From: Vibrio astriarenae
Lineage (GTDB): Bacteria > Pseudomonadota > Gammaproteobacteria > Enterobacterales > Vibrionaceae
Direction: 5' to 3'
Length of the DNA: 64,000 nucleotides
Assembly (NCBI RefSeq): GCF_010587385.1
Contig: NZ_CP047475.1
Span: forward strand, 1,736,001-1,800,000
Made by a program: the position numbers and the translations under genes
Shown here: in pieces, positions 8,784-17,380 of the stretch
Layout of the letters: the number at the start of each line of letters is the position of its first letter
How positions within the stretch are numbered: position 1 is the first letter of the stretch
Notes under the pieces: generated by a model
The model's input: the letters and a program-made list of their open reading frames with translations, nothing else
Told to the model about the DNA's origin: nothing
The model's database searches: none

Positions 8784-9155
8784 GATTGCTCGCTTGACGG
8801 CACTGACCTGTTCTTCATATATTGCTTTGGACTCACGTTTGCTTGATCCTGTTACCGATACCCACTGAACACCAGTTTCATCTATATGTTGAAACTCAAC
8901 CTGAAGCTCATATTTGTTTACCGTAAAAGCAGTACCAACCACACCTAGAACAAACGCTATCGGCGCCATTATCATCCCAAAACCTTCTGGGCAAATAACC
9001 CACACAATGCTAGAGACAATTGCACCTGTCAAAAATAATTTTAGAGCATGGTCAATTATTGAATTTGATTTAACCCTTGCATTTCTTATTTTCGACAAGG
9101 GATACTCATCACGTTTGTATCGAAAAGTGCTGTTGCCGACTTCAAAATCGCTCAT
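8778..9155 (-). CDS. Small membrane protein, integron cassette gene (DUF6232-like)
   Basis: A 125-residue protein beginning MSDFEVGNSTFRYKRDEYPL. It has a short basic cytoplasmic lead, two adjacent transmembrane helices (about residues 38-58 and 62-82: FLTGAIVSSIVWVICP and IMAPIAFVLGVVGTAF), then a soluble C-terminal tail. This layout resembles DUF6232 proteins, but I am not sure of the family. ATG at 9155 has AAAGGA 8 bases upstream; a longer frame to 9179 lacks one. It is flanked by attC sites on both sides, so it is a complete mobile cassette. Confidence 0.75.
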   Translation of the reverse strand: MSDFEVGNSTFRYKRDEYPLSKIRNARVKSNSIIDHALKLFLTGAIVSSIVWVICPEGFGMIMAPIAFVLGVVGTAFTVNKYELQVEFQHIDETGVQWVSVTGSSKRESKAIYEEQVSAVKRAIT

Positions 9156-9177
9156 GGATAATGTCCTTTCTGTAGTC

Positions 9178-9303
9178 ACCTAACGCCTTGTTAAGGTGTG
9201 AGGCACGCAATACCGATGCTTCCGCATAACACCTTAACCACCAAAACCAACGCATAGTAAAAATGCCACGCGTGCCGAATCACTCTTGAACAATTTGTTA
9301 GCA
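9178..9303 (-). other. attC recombination site (126 bp)
   Basis: Minus-strand borders are TGCTAAC (9297-9303, R''-like; first base off the consensus) plus AAATTGT, and CTTAACAAGGC then GTTAGGT (9178-9184, R'). Ends closely match those of the site at 8658-8783 while the interior differs, as in chromosomal Vibrio cassette arrays. It belongs to the HIT gene cassette. Confidence 0.85.
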
Positions 9304-9317
9304 TACTTTTTCAATGT

Positions 9318-9719
9318 TCATAGACCTTTAAGTGATTCTCTTAGTTTATCCATAGTTTGAATTCCAAGTTCACTACTAACCCAACCGTACTGGTCTCCAT
9401 GAAACCTAGGGAAAATATGCAAATGGTAGTGATCGAGCTCGTTGAAATGAGGTGCCTCTCCATTGTTTTGCATAAAGCCGATACCATCGGGATTGAACTT
9501 AGCTTCTATACGTTTATATAAATCTCTTGCAACGTCGGTGATCTCAAAAAACACAGACTCAGGCAGGTCAATGAATGTACGATATTGAGTCTTAGGACAA
9601 ATTAAAATATGCCCAAAGTTGATTGGATCATGATCTGCAAAAGCTATAACTTGGTCAGATTCGTACACGATGACCGAGTCAATTTCACGATTAACAATTT
9701 GTTCGACTATCGTAGCCAT
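9318..9719 (-). CDS. HIT family nucleotide-binding protein (integron cassette gene)
   Basis: A 133-residue histidine-triad hydrolase. The triad HYHLHIFPRF (H-phi-H-phi-H) lies near residue 105, preceded by the DHDPINFGHILICPK substrate-binding strand of HIT proteins. Such enzymes hydrolyse nucleoside phosphoramidates or dinucleoside polyphosphates. The ATG at 9719 has AGGAG 5 bases upstream, better than an ATG at 9734. Its attC follows at 9178-9303. The upstream side has the R' core GTTAGCA (9739-9745) of a preceding site, whose remainder has been separated by an insertion sequence. Confidence 0.9.
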   Translation of the reverse strand: MATIVEQIVNREIDSVIVYESDQVIAFADHDPINFGHILICPKTQYRTFIDLPESVFFEITDVARDLYKRIEAKFNPDGIGFMQNNGEAPHFNELDHYHLHIFPRFHGDQYGWVSSELGIQTMDKLRESLKGL

Positions 9720-9821
9720 CTGAACTCCTATCAAAGTATGCTAACGAATGATATGGACTCCCTCTCCCTGTAGTCCGCATGCCATACTAAGCATGTACAC
9801 GCTGAAAAGCTGGAGGTTACT

Positions 9822-10850
9822 ATGTCCACCATTCAAACTATTGGCGTTGACCTCGCCAAGAATGTATTCAGTATTCACGGCGTTGATGCATATGGCAAGT
9901 GCGTCTTACGCAAAACAGTCAAAAGAAACAAAATGTTAGACACATTTGCTAATCTTCCACCCTGTGTCATCGGTATGGAAGCTTGCTCTGGTGCTCATTA
10001 CTGGGCGAGAGAACTAACCAAACTTGGTCACTCCCCAAAGATTATGGCAGCGAAGTTTGTCATTCCTTACAGACAAAATGAGAAAAACGACGCAAATGAT
10101 GCCGAAGCAATTTGTGAAGCCGTATCAAGACCAAAAACACGCTTTGTCTCTATCAAAGACGAGGAGCAACAAGCTGTGCTTTGCCTCCACCGCATTAGAC
10201 ATAGCTTAATAAAAAATCGTACTGCCACCATTAACCAACTCCGAGGGTTACTGTCAGAGTTTGGTGTAATTGTTCCTAAAGGCCGTTACTCACTTCAAAA
10301 AGCCGTGCCGGACATACTCGAAGACGCAAACAACGGCATTCCGTTCCTAGCAAGGGAATTACTCAACGATCTAATCGCTAACATCAAGAAACTCAACGAA
10401 GAAATCCTTCGCTATGACAGGAAGATCTATCAACTAAGCAAAGAGATGAAGCAAGCATCAAAGCTACTAGCAGTTCCAGGTGTCGGAGAACATACTGCTA
10501 CAGCTATCATCGCAACAGTTAATGATGGAAAGCAATTTGCTTCAAGTCGCCAGTTCGCTGCATGGATTGGCCTAGTTCCCAAACAGTACTCAACCGGGGG
10601 ACAGACAAACCTCGGTCATATAACAAAACGAGGCGAAAAACACATTCGTACTCTGCTTGTACATGGAGCTAGGGCGGTAATCGCACAATGCAAAACTAAA
10701 ACTGATAGTACAAGTCTTTGGTTACAACGACTTGTCGAAAGGCGAGGATACAAGAGAGCTGCCGTAGCCCTAGCAGCAAAGAACGCAAGGATCATTTGGG
10801 CACTGTTAACGACAGAAAATGAATACAAGGCTAACTATGTAAATCAATAG
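9822..10850 (+). CDS. IS110-family (IS1111 group) DEDD transposase/recombinase
   Basis: A 342-residue recombinase. N-terminal RuvC-like domain carries D10 (GVDLAKN), E53 (GMEACSG), and D90 and D93 (NDANDAEA), the DEDD set. A central helical coiled-coil spans about 170-220. The C-terminal Tnp20 domain has VPGVGEHTATAI, then QFAAWIGLVPKQYSTGG and ITKRGEKHIRTLLVHGAR, where family members carry a serine nucleophile near the SSR/SGG segment. GGAGG precedes the ATG by six bases. The frame is intact, so the element may be active. Confidence 0.93.
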   Translation: MSTIQTIGVDLAKNVFSIHGVDAYGKCVLRKTVKRNKMLDTFANLPPCVIGMEACSGAHYWARELTKLGHSPKIMAAKFVIPYRQNEKNDANDAEAICEAVSRPKTRFVSIKDEEQQAVLCLHRIRHSLIKNRTATINQLRGLLSEFGVIVPKGRYSLQKAVPDILEDANNGIPFLARELLNDLIANIKKLNEEILRYDRKIYQLSKEMKQASKLLAVPGVGEHTATAIIATVNDGKQFASSRQFAAWIGLVPKQYSTGGQTNLGHITKRGEKHIRTLLVHGARAVIAQCKTKTDSTSLWLQRLVERRGYKRAAVALAAKNARIIWALLTTENEYKANYVNQ

Positions 10851-11061
10851 CCCTCACCGAGTCAACACAATAGCAATTGATGACAATACGGTCAGACCGA
10901 GATGCTAAAACCTGACTATAAAGCTAGTAATCAAATACTGCCTAACGAATGAGGCCAGCATCAAGCGAATATCATCAGGGTGACGGAGTTTCTCCGATTA
11001 AACACCGAATGTAGAGCTGCTGTCAGATCCACTGTTGTTAGCGGGAGCTATTGTTGACAAA
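10851..11061 (+). ncRNA. Probable bridge RNA / seekRNA region of the IS
   Basis: Non-coding right end between the transposase stop and the right inverted repeat; in IS1111-type elements this end encodes the structured guide RNA that directs integration. It contains CTAACGAATGA (10942-10952), an exact 11-base copy of the left insertion junction (9741-9751: the last five target bases plus the first six of the element). It also contains GTTAGC (11037-11042), the complement of the target core. Exact RNA ends are not determinable by eye. Confidence 0.6.
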
Positions 11062-11077
11062 AGAGGGAGTCCATGTG

Positions 11078-11986
11078 GCTTTATATACGGCAATAAGCCG
11101 CTTTTCCCACTCTCACCCTGCCGCCTATCACTTCTACCAATTCGTAATGTACCACCAATAAACCCCGTAAAGTCATAGCATTAGCGAATGACCATTATGA
11201 CACTTGTTGAATTACACGGCAAATTGCCGTCTATCATCCATATGACGGCACAGACTGATCTTTATGGCTTTAACGATGACCTTACAATCTGCCTTTTTGG
11301 ACAAAATCGCTGATTTTATATTTCAACATGACCTGCTCCAAGTTCGCTTGCGAACAAGCATGAGCTGCATAAATACAGTTGGTGAGCCCTCAACTTGCTA
11401 GATGCTCGAGGTCACACAGATAAGAAAAAGTCGCTCAGACTACTTCGCTGTGATTTTCGAAGTTGGGTACCGCTGGCTCACATTGGCGTAAAACCTTCTC
11501 AGAGCAAACAACAGCAAAAGGTGCCGAAAAGCTTCTATCTTTTTTGTCATAGTTGCAGTCTATATTGTCGAGTTTCAACTTTTATGCCCTCCGACAACGA
11601 GAAAAGGAAAGGCTAAGTAAAAGAAGAGAGACTGTTTATCAAATCGAATTATCAATCATTTGCGCGCAATGAATAATTGATAATAATTAGCTGACGGTGC
11701 CCATCACTCCTCTGGATAGGTGGTGGTGGACGATGTGTTTATCTAACACGTGGTATTTTTCTGCTGAGGATTCGCAGGTTCGGCTGTTTACATCCACGAA
11801 GATGGTTGCGTTACGTAGAGCGGAATAGTATGCCGATGGGCTGTTGGCCTTGAGTTTGGCTTTTAGCTCTTCAGCGCTGATTTTATTCGGGTAGACCTGC
11901 AATAAGATATCTGGCACCTTCCTTTGTAGGCCTTTTATTAGTAATGGGGGCAGAGTCAGTTTCTGACCCCATATCACTTTACGAAA
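11078..11986. other. Decayed sequence right of the IS
   Basis: No intact gene. A 38-codon plus-strand fragment from ATG at 11198 (MTLVELHGKLPSIIHMTAQT...) vaguely resembles the middle of IS4-type transposases, but is closed by a stop and not continued convincingly. A minus-strand frame (11687-12073) ends GVMGTVS, overlaps the amidase gene and resembles no family I know. The expected second half of the attC hit by the IS is not found here. A REP-like palindrome closes the segment at 11946-11970. Confidence 0.4.
11946..11970. repeat. REP-like palindromic element
   Basis: GGGGGCAGA...TCTGACCCC around GTCAGTT, just past the stop of the amidase gene (minus strand). It shares the CAGAGTCA core with elements at 15667-15730 and 26205-26225, so this is a dispersed family. 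It may serve as transcription end or mRNA 3' stabiliser. Confidence 0.55.
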
Positions 11987-11987
11987 T

Positions 11988-13211
11988 TTATTCCGCTTCA
12001 AACTCAGCGAAATCTGACTTACGAATCTTGGCGTGAATGCCTTTTGTCTTATCCACGACTTGAGAAACAGCAAAGTCAGTGTTCGCGCTCAAGTACGCCA
12101 ACGCGATTTCTTCGCTGATCCCATACTGGTTCACTAAGAAACGAATTGATTCACGAGTCGCATTTTGCATCGCAATATTCAGGTCTTCATCTAAACCGAC
12201 AGGAATCCAAAACTCCGCCGTTTCACCCAATGGTGTATCGATGAAAGCACCGGGAATCGCTTCAGCCCCCTCCTTTAACACCGTCAATCTAAAGGTTGCT
12301 CTCACAGATGCCTCAAGCGCAGTCAAAGCGACCTCGCCATCACCCTGTGTAAAATGACTATCTCCAGTGAAAAACATGCCGCCATCAACATTGACGCGAT
12401 AGTAGGCGCTGGTACCTTCAACAAGGTCCTTTACATCCAAGTTGCCTCCGAAATATTGTGGCGGTACAGAGTGAATAGGAAACTCTTTATCTGGCGCAAC
12501 GCCCATGATTCCCATAAACGGGTTAAGGGGAAACACGATATTCTTATCACCTGATGGTAACTTACCGAAGTACTTCTCACCCTCTTTGAAAATTGGTGAC
12601 AAGATAGACACGTTACCAAAACGCTCTGGAAACTCCGCACTCGGATTAGGCTGCTGCTTTCTTCGCGGGTACTCTCCCACCAATGCACCTTTGCCATGGC
12701 GGTTTGAAATTACGCCATAAGGGACTCGCGGCTCAAGCTTAACGATATCGACTTTTAGAACGTCACCTTTTTTCGCCCCTTTGATCTCAACGGGTCCAGT
12801 AACAATATGTGGACCATCTTTAAAGAAATCATGCTCTAAATCCGATGAAGTAATCGCGACGGCATCCTCTAGAACAAACTCTTTAGAGTAACCGTGACTG
12901 CCAAAGTACTTGAGTGGGTTTCGTCCTTGATCCTCCAAAATGCCTTCATGCGACACTGTATCAAATACAACAACATCACCCGATTCAATCGCTGCAACCG
13001 GTGGCGTCAGCTTGTTTGGTAGATAACCCCATAAAATGGTATCTACGGTAGAAGGAATATAAAGACTGTCTGCATATTTACCCGATTCGATATAAGTTGG
13101 CTCATCAAAAAGCGGCTGCAAAACTTCAACACCATCCATCACTGCAGGCGCTGCCATTACTCCCATAGAGAAAGACCCTACCAATAACGCCATTATTGAT
13201 TTTCTTATCAT
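11988..13211 (-). CDS. Exported acetamidase/formamidase family protein
   Basis: A 407-residue protein with a signal peptide (MIRKSIMALLVGSFSMGVMAA, cleavage after MAA), then an FmdA/AmdA-type amidase body. Recognisable parts are the GDVVVFDT strand, the TGPVEIKGAKKGDVLKVDI segment near residue 145, and the FFTGDSHFTQGDGEV segment near 290 (GD-H-QGDGE is the family's conserved metal-site region). These enzymes release ammonia from formamide or acetamide; a periplasmic location is less usual. ATG at 13211 is chosen for its AAGGAAGTGG site. It is the last gene of a minus-strand run from the TRAP transporter. An inverted repeat 104-139 bp upstream may regulate it. Confidence 0.88.
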   Translation of the reverse strand: MIRKSIMALLVGSFSMGVMAAPAVMDGVEVLQPLFDEPTYIESGKYADSLYIPSTVDTILWGYLPNKLTPPVAAIESGDVVVFDTVSHEGILEDQGRNPLKYFGSHGYSKEFVLEDAVAITSSDLEHDFFKDGPHIVTGPVEIKGAKKGDVLKVDIVKLEPRVPYGVISNRHGKGALVGEYPRRKQQPNPSAEFPERFGNVSILSPIFKEGEKYFGKLPSGDKNIVFPLNPFMGIMGVAPDKEFPIHSVPPQYFGGNLDVKDLVEGTSAYYRVNVDGGMFFTGDSHFTQGDGEVALTALEASVRATFRLTVLKEGAEAIPGAFIDTPLGETAEFWIPVGLDEDLNIAMQNATRESIRFLVNQYGISEEIALAYLSANTDFAVSQVVDKTKGIHAKIRKSDFAEFEAE

Positions 13212-13314
13212 TACCACTTCCTTTATTATGTTTAAAAACATAACGTTAAGTGCAATGACCATGCCAAGGATATGGACTCTTATTCACTAAGGATGCATGG
13301 CTAGTTGTTTTCTC

Positions 13315-13350
13315 TTTTAGTGCAAGACTTAGGTGCAAGTTGCACTAAAA
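13315..13350. promoter_or_regulatory. Inverted repeat upstream of the amidase gene
   Basis: TTTTAGTGCAA (13315-13325) and its perfect complement TTGCACTAAAA (13340-13350) are separated by 14 bp that contain a further GTGCAAG. Another AGTGCAA is at about 13250-13256. The lack of a T-run beside it in the minus direction and the repeated AGTGCAA core favour an operator over a terminator. Confidence 0.55.
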
Positions 13351-13430
13351 GTGTAACATCGAAGGAAGGTAGAGTAGGACAAACCGAACCATCTAGCCAA
13401 AGCTCATCCCAGTTTCTTTGCTGTTTAACC

Positions 13431-14576
13431 CTATTTAAGTTTACTTTCATCTATCTTGAAAAGCACCGGTGACGATGTCCCATATTTCCCTCCTGTTGAA
13501 GCACAAATAAGTGCAACCGGCGCCCCATCTAGGTCCTTAATGATCTGAGGTCGTTCGTAATTGCCTGATCTTGCCATGTCTTTAAGTTCGACTATCGTTT
13601 CATCGCTGTATTGTGATACTCCGTGAAAGGCCAGCTCTGGATCGTTGAACGTGATGCCATCAATTGAGGACATGATGATGCCGCGGACGTGATCTTGTAG
13701 GCCCATGTCTCGGGCGACCATGTGGAATTGGTCGTTCAAATAGAACACGGTTGCATCTTCAAGTTGGCAGTGTTCTCCCATTGGTTCGAAATCAACGATG
13801 GGGTTGGCATCCGATTTAATGTAGGGGCCTTCTAGAGTGTCAGAGACCGCAACGCCATACTTTCGATTTCCGTGTTTCTCTTGCCAGCTCTTTTTGTTCC
13901 ATGCTTTGTAGTAGAGATAAAACTGGCCATTAGGGGCAACGCAAAAAGCAGGGTTACTTGTCACAAGATCATCCCACTCCCCCGGCAAGCCTGTGTCTAT
14001 CAGTGGTGTATCTCCAATTCGGACAAATGGGCCTGATGGTTTGTCGGCAATTGCCATACCGATACGTTTACTTTCGACGACCTTCGTATAGCTGTCCCAT
14101 GCTAACTCTACCCTGTGCTTTTCATCCTCTGACATGTTAGATGTGCGTTCATTGGGTGGGTTAAATGTACCTTCGTTTTCGCATACCAATATCATCTGGT
14201 TGAGGTCTCGTTTCGTCAGCTCAAAACTATTGCCATTGCTGCCCATGTATAGCATGACGTACTTGTCGCCGACTTTATGAACACAAGGATTATGGATGCT
14301 CCAGGCATCCCAACAATCTCCCCCTGCCCCTTCGAGGACGGTGCCTTGGTCGACAAATTCCGAATCGAGTGACTCTGCAATGGCATAGTTAACCTTGCAA
14401 CTTATCACCCAAGAGGCGCGTGCATCATCCATTGACCAATTACTAAAGTAGACATGCACACGGCCTTGCTCATCGACAAAACCACTTGTCCCCCATACAT
14501 GCTTGCCTTCAACTTCTAATATGCGACCACAGTAGTTAAGTGACAGTGCGAACTGCTTTTGTATGTTCGATGGCAT
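13431..14576 (-). CDS. Beta-propeller glycoside hydrolase-like protein (GH43/GH32/GH117 clan type)
   Basis: A 381-residue protein without signal peptide, with blades typical of five-bladed propeller glycosidases: GTSGFVDEQGRVHVYFSNW, WDAWSIHNPCVHKVGDKYVMLYMGS, ADKPSGPFVRIGDTPLID, TSNPAFCVAPNGQFYLYYKAW and LEDATVFYLNDQFHMVARD. The SIHNP and TSNPAF and LEDATVF segments are where the acidic catalytic residues normally sit (a glutamate/aspartate at LEDA). Substrate unknown; an oligosaccharide or sugar glycoside is likely. GAGG precedes the ATG. It is 29 bp upstream of the aldo/keto reductase stop, within the minus-strand catabolic run. Confidence 0.75.
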   Translation of the reverse strand: MPSNIQKQFALSLNYCGRILEVEGKHVWGTSGFVDEQGRVHVYFSNWSMDDARASWVISCKVNYAIAESLDSEFVDQGTVLEGAGGDCWDAWSIHNPCVHKVGDKYVMLYMGSNGNSFELTKRDLNQMILVCENEGTFNPPNERTSNMSEDEKHRVELAWDSYTKVVESKRIGMAIADKPSGPFVRIGDTPLIDTGLPGEWDDLVTSNPAFCVAPNGQFYLYYKAWNKKSWQEKHGNRKYGVAVSDTLEGPYIKSDANPIVDFEPMGEHCQLEDATVFYLNDQFHMVARDMGLQDHVRGIIMSSIDGITFNDPELAFHGVSQYSDETIVELKDMARSGNYERPQIIKDLDGAPVALICASTGGKYGTSSPVLFKIDESKLK

Positions 14577-14605
14577 AACAACCTCATTGTTTTCTGTAGA
14601 GTGGA

Positions 14606-15559
14606 TTATTGTTGTAAGTTAAGCCATAAGACTTGCTCTGGCGTTAGCGATAACTGGCTAGCTTTAAAAGCTTCTCGAAGCTGTTCTTCATTTCGGGCAC
14701 CAATGACAGCGAGGCTGCTGAAGGGTTGATTTAATACATAGGCCAATGCGATTTGCGATGTTGAAACGTCGAGCTCTGGTGCCAATGTGGCGGCTCGGTC
14801 ATACTTCTTCCAGTTCGCGTCATTGTAGTAAACATCAACCATTTCGCGGTTGTCGAGATTGTCCGGTGAGTATTTCCCAGAGAAGAAACCTGCACCTTGG
14901 GGAGACCAGGCCACCAGTGGAATATTGTTGTCCTTGTGCCACTCCAGCATCTCAGCATTGGCTATTTCACAGCCTGGCCAGCGCGGCCGATTGCACGTTG
15001 CCAAGCTAAATCCCGGGCTATTGAAAGTAAATGGCGTTAGGTTGTTTTCTTGTGCGTATTGGTTTGCAGCGATGAGACGGTCAGTTTTCCAGTTCGACGC
15101 GCCAATTGCCCCTACTTTACCCTGCTGCACGAACTGATGCAGCTGATGCATGATCTCATCAACGCCAACCGCGGGGTCATCACGATGTAAGGCGTAAAAC
15201 TCGACTCGCTCTGTTCTAAGCGCAGACAAACTGGTATTCAGGTCTTCGCTAATCGCTGTGGCTGATAAACGATGATGGGTTGGATTTTCTTGAGTTGGGT
15301 GACCACCTTTGGTTAACAATACAATCTTATCACGGTTTTCTCGCAGTGTTAGCCAGTCACCAATGATGTGCTCTGCTATCCCATAGTGTCTTGCAGTGTC
15401 GATTGTGTTGCCGCCCAGGGCAACGAAGGCATCCAAGAGTCGATACGCTCGCTCTCGGTCACTTTCTGTTAAGAAGCTTCCACTACCCAGTATTAAAGGC
15501 GTTACTTCGATTTTGTGTGCTTTGCTTTGCGAGTGCTGCTGCATTTTTATCACTTTCAT
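14606..15559 (-). CDS. Aldo/keto reductase
   Basis: A 317-residue NADP(H)-dependent oxidoreductase with an (alpha/beta)8 barrel. The catalytic tetrad is recognisable: D near GNTIDTARHYG, the tyrosine of RHYG, lysine in VLLTKGGH and histidine in FYALHRDDP. The nucleotide-binding end is SSLAVIGARNEEQLREAF. Closest in style to the YdhF/YghZ-type bacterial reductases. Start ATG at 15559 follows AGGAAAGG. In the TRAP-linked cluster it could reduce or oxidise a sugar or aldehyde intermediate; this is inferred from neighbours. Confidence 0.9.
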   Translation of the reverse strand: MKVIKMQQHSQSKAHKIEVTPLILGSGSFLTESDRERAYRLLDAFVALGGNTIDTARHYGIAEHIIGDWLTLRENRDKIVLLTKGGHPTQENPTHHRLSATAISEDLNTSLSALRTERVEFYALHRDDPAVGVDEIMHQLHQFVQQGKVGAIGASNWKTDRLIAANQYAQENNLTPFTFNSPGFSLATCNRPRWPGCEIANAEMLEWHKDNNIPLVAWSPQGAGFFSGKYSPDNLDNREMVDVYYNDANWKKYDRAATLAPELDVSTSQIALAYVLNQPFSSLAVIGARNEEQLREAFKASQLSLTPEQVLWLNLQQ

Positions 15560-15666
15560 CAAGCCTTTCCTGTTGTTAACTTATTTGTTTACCAATGATT
15601 AGGCAAAGGTAAACCAATGATAGTTATTTAACAGTGATGGTGCTCATAAAGTGGGGCGTAGGATAG

Positions 15667-15730
15667 AGGGATCAGAGTCAATTCTTGGAGCGGAGGTTGT
15701 TGCTTGGGGGTGTTATTGACTCTGATCCCT
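15667..15730. repeat. Paired REP-like elements (BIME-like)
   Basis: AGGGATCAGAGTCAAT at 15667-15682 and its exact complement at 15715-15730, with a 32-bp loop. It sits 8 bp past the stop of the FAD oxidoreductase gene. Same CAGAGTCAA core as the other REP-like elements in the window. Confidence 0.65.
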
Positions 15731-15738
15731 TTCGTTGA

Positions 15739-17334
15739 TTATTCCGTCATTTCAACGGTGCTCTTTGCTTTGTCTCTTTTGGTGAGTTCAGCCTGGAATT
15801 TAGGGAAGGTTCTATTACCTTGAGAGACAACAGCGCTGATGGCACCACCCATCATGGCACCGACAAAGCCGAGGCTGACGACATCCTGACCGCACAAGAA
15901 AAGATTACTAAATGGCGTTTTGGCTTGGCAGTATTCCAAATGTTCTCGTCCAGGAACAAACGGAACTCCGTAAAAGCTGCCGCCAGGATGTTGGGTGAAA
16001 AACTCCATCGACAAAGGAGTCGATAACTCTTCATAGCAGATGGCGTCGCGTAATTGTGGATATTGCTGGCACACTGCTTCAATCACTTCATCGGTGAGTT
16101 GCTGCTTTAACGCTCGATAGTCTTTGCCTCTTCGCTTCCATGTTGTCCCCTGCCACTGTTCAAATTTGTCAGCGGACACTGTGCACGTCACCTCTGCGAG
16201 ATGCGCGTCTTGCTGGCCTTGCTTTAGGCTTGGGAAACTCAAGAAATAGAAGGTGTTGTTTTTATTGAGTAGTTTCCCATTCGCTTTGCTCGGGTATAGC
16301 CAATAGTTGCTGTTGGAAAAGCCGAGCTCACTCGGGTCCCGGTCGAGCGCCAAGTATAGGCACAAAGTTCCCATAGAGCGTCCCCCTTGCTCCAAGGCAT
16401 CAAACAGAGGCTTATCCAACAGTTTTCTATAGGTATTATAGGCACCTGCACTTGAGAGCACTTGCTGTACGTTGAGCGTCATTTCGCGCGCTTTAGGGGT
16501 GTGGTAATGCTCTATCACTTCTAATGCGGTGACTTTATCTTTCTCGGTGACGATGCGTTTCACTTTGACGTTGGTAAGACAATCGCCACCGTGAGCACGT
16601 AGCTCTTCGAGTAATATTTCGGCGACCGCCTTACTCCCCCCTTCTGGGTAATACGCACCTTGAAAATAGCTCCCCATCACTAAGGCATGTATTGCAAAAT
16701 TACTTTCTTGTGGTGCAAGCCCATAGTCCCCCCAACGGGCGGCAATGATGTTCTTGAGCTCTGGTGAGGTAAACTTACGCTCGAGGTAATTGGCCAGCGT
16801 CTGTTGTGCACGTTTGTTGCCAAACCAATTTATCCCTTTGAGGATTGGCGCTATGGCTGAGGGCACAAGTTGGCTTGCAAATAAGCGGTGATACCACTGC
16901 TGAGTTTTCGCAATATCATCAAAATATCGCTCAATAGCATTTTTCTCATAGGGGAATTGCTTAATGAGTGACTGCTTGAAGTCATTACCCTGCTGGTGTA
17001 CATCAAATTTCGCATCTTGGAAACGGATTTTATCGTAGTGTTCCGCTAATGGTCTCCAGCTGAGTTTGTCGTTGAAGATGTATTGGCTGATCTGCGCATC
17101 TAACCCCTTACCTTGGAGATTTCCGATATAGTGAACACCCACGTCCCACTCGTATTTTCTCTTGCGCTTGAAGGTTTGGGTTTGTCCGCCCGCTGTCCAG
17201 TGCTGCTCGAGTAAACACACTCGCTTTTTGTAGATTTTCGCTAACAACACAGCCGCCGTCATCGCACCGATGCCCGAGCCGATGATATGAATATCAAACT
17301 CTTGCTCTAACGTACTGCTTTCCTTTGTATTCAT
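15739..17334 (-). CDS. FAD-dependent phytoene desaturase / retinol saturase-like oxidoreductase
   Basis: A 531-residue amine-oxidase-superfamily flavoprotein. The N-terminal dinucleotide-binding motif is IHIIGSGIGAMTAAVLLAK at residues about 15-33 with the following E in CLLEQHWTAGGQTQTF, and the C-terminal FAD motif is LFLCGQDVVSLGFVGAMMGG near 480-500. The GGQTQTFKRKRKYEWDVGVHYIG segment is typical of the CrtI/retinol saturase branch, which acts on isoprenoid double bonds. No carotenoid genes adjoin, so the substrate may be another lipid or terpenoid. AAGGA precedes the ATG. Directly downstream of dctM in the same run. Confidence 0.85.
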   Translation of the reverse strand: MNTKESSTLEQEFDIHIIGSGIGAMTAAVLLAKIYKKRVCLLEQHWTAGGQTQTFKRKRKYEWDVGVHYIGNLQGKGLDAQISQYIFNDKLSWRPLAEHYDKIRFQDAKFDVHQQGNDFKQSLIKQFPYEKNAIERYFDDIAKTQQWYHRLFASQLVPSAIAPILKGINWFGNKRAQQTLANYLERKFTSPELKNIIAARWGDYGLAPQESNFAIHALVMGSYFQGAYYPEGGSKAVAEILLEELRAHGGDCLTNVKVKRIVTEKDKVTALEVIEHYHTPKAREMTLNVQQVLSSAGAYNTYRKLLDKPLFDALEQGGRSMGTLCLYLALDRDPSELGFSNSNYWLYPSKANGKLLNKNNTFYFLSFPSLKQGQQDAHLAEVTCTVSADKFEQWQGTTWKRRGKDYRALKQQLTDEVIEAVCQQYPQLRDAICYEELSTPLSMEFFTQHPGGSFYGVPFVPGREHLEYCQAKTPFSNLFLCGQDVVSLGFVGAMMGGAISAVVSQGNRTFPKFQAELTKRDKAKSTVEMTE

Positions 17335-17380
17335 GCTTAAATCCTTTTGCTATTAGTCTCACCCGTTTGCACATTGGTGT

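Larger units (their letters stand above)
9746..11077 (+). mobile_element. IS110/IS1111-family insertion sequence inserted in an attC core
   Basis: About 1.33 kb with subterminal 13-bp perfect inverted repeats ATGGACTCCCTCT at 9753-9765 and its complement at 11062-11074, flanked by a 7-bp left tail and (by analogy to IS1111) a 3-bp right tail; the outer borders are therefore inferred to the base. It carries one DEDD transposase. No target duplication is visible, as expected for IS110/IS1111. The left flank ends in GCTAAC, the conserved attC core, matching the habit of the IS1111-attC group. About 210 bp of non-coding right end probably specify a guide RNA. Confidence 0.85.

Noticed and set aside
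11687..12073. Minus-strand open frame of 128 residues past the amidase gene
   Set aside because: Its first 29 codons lie inside the amidase gene and a REP element interrupts it; I recognise no family.
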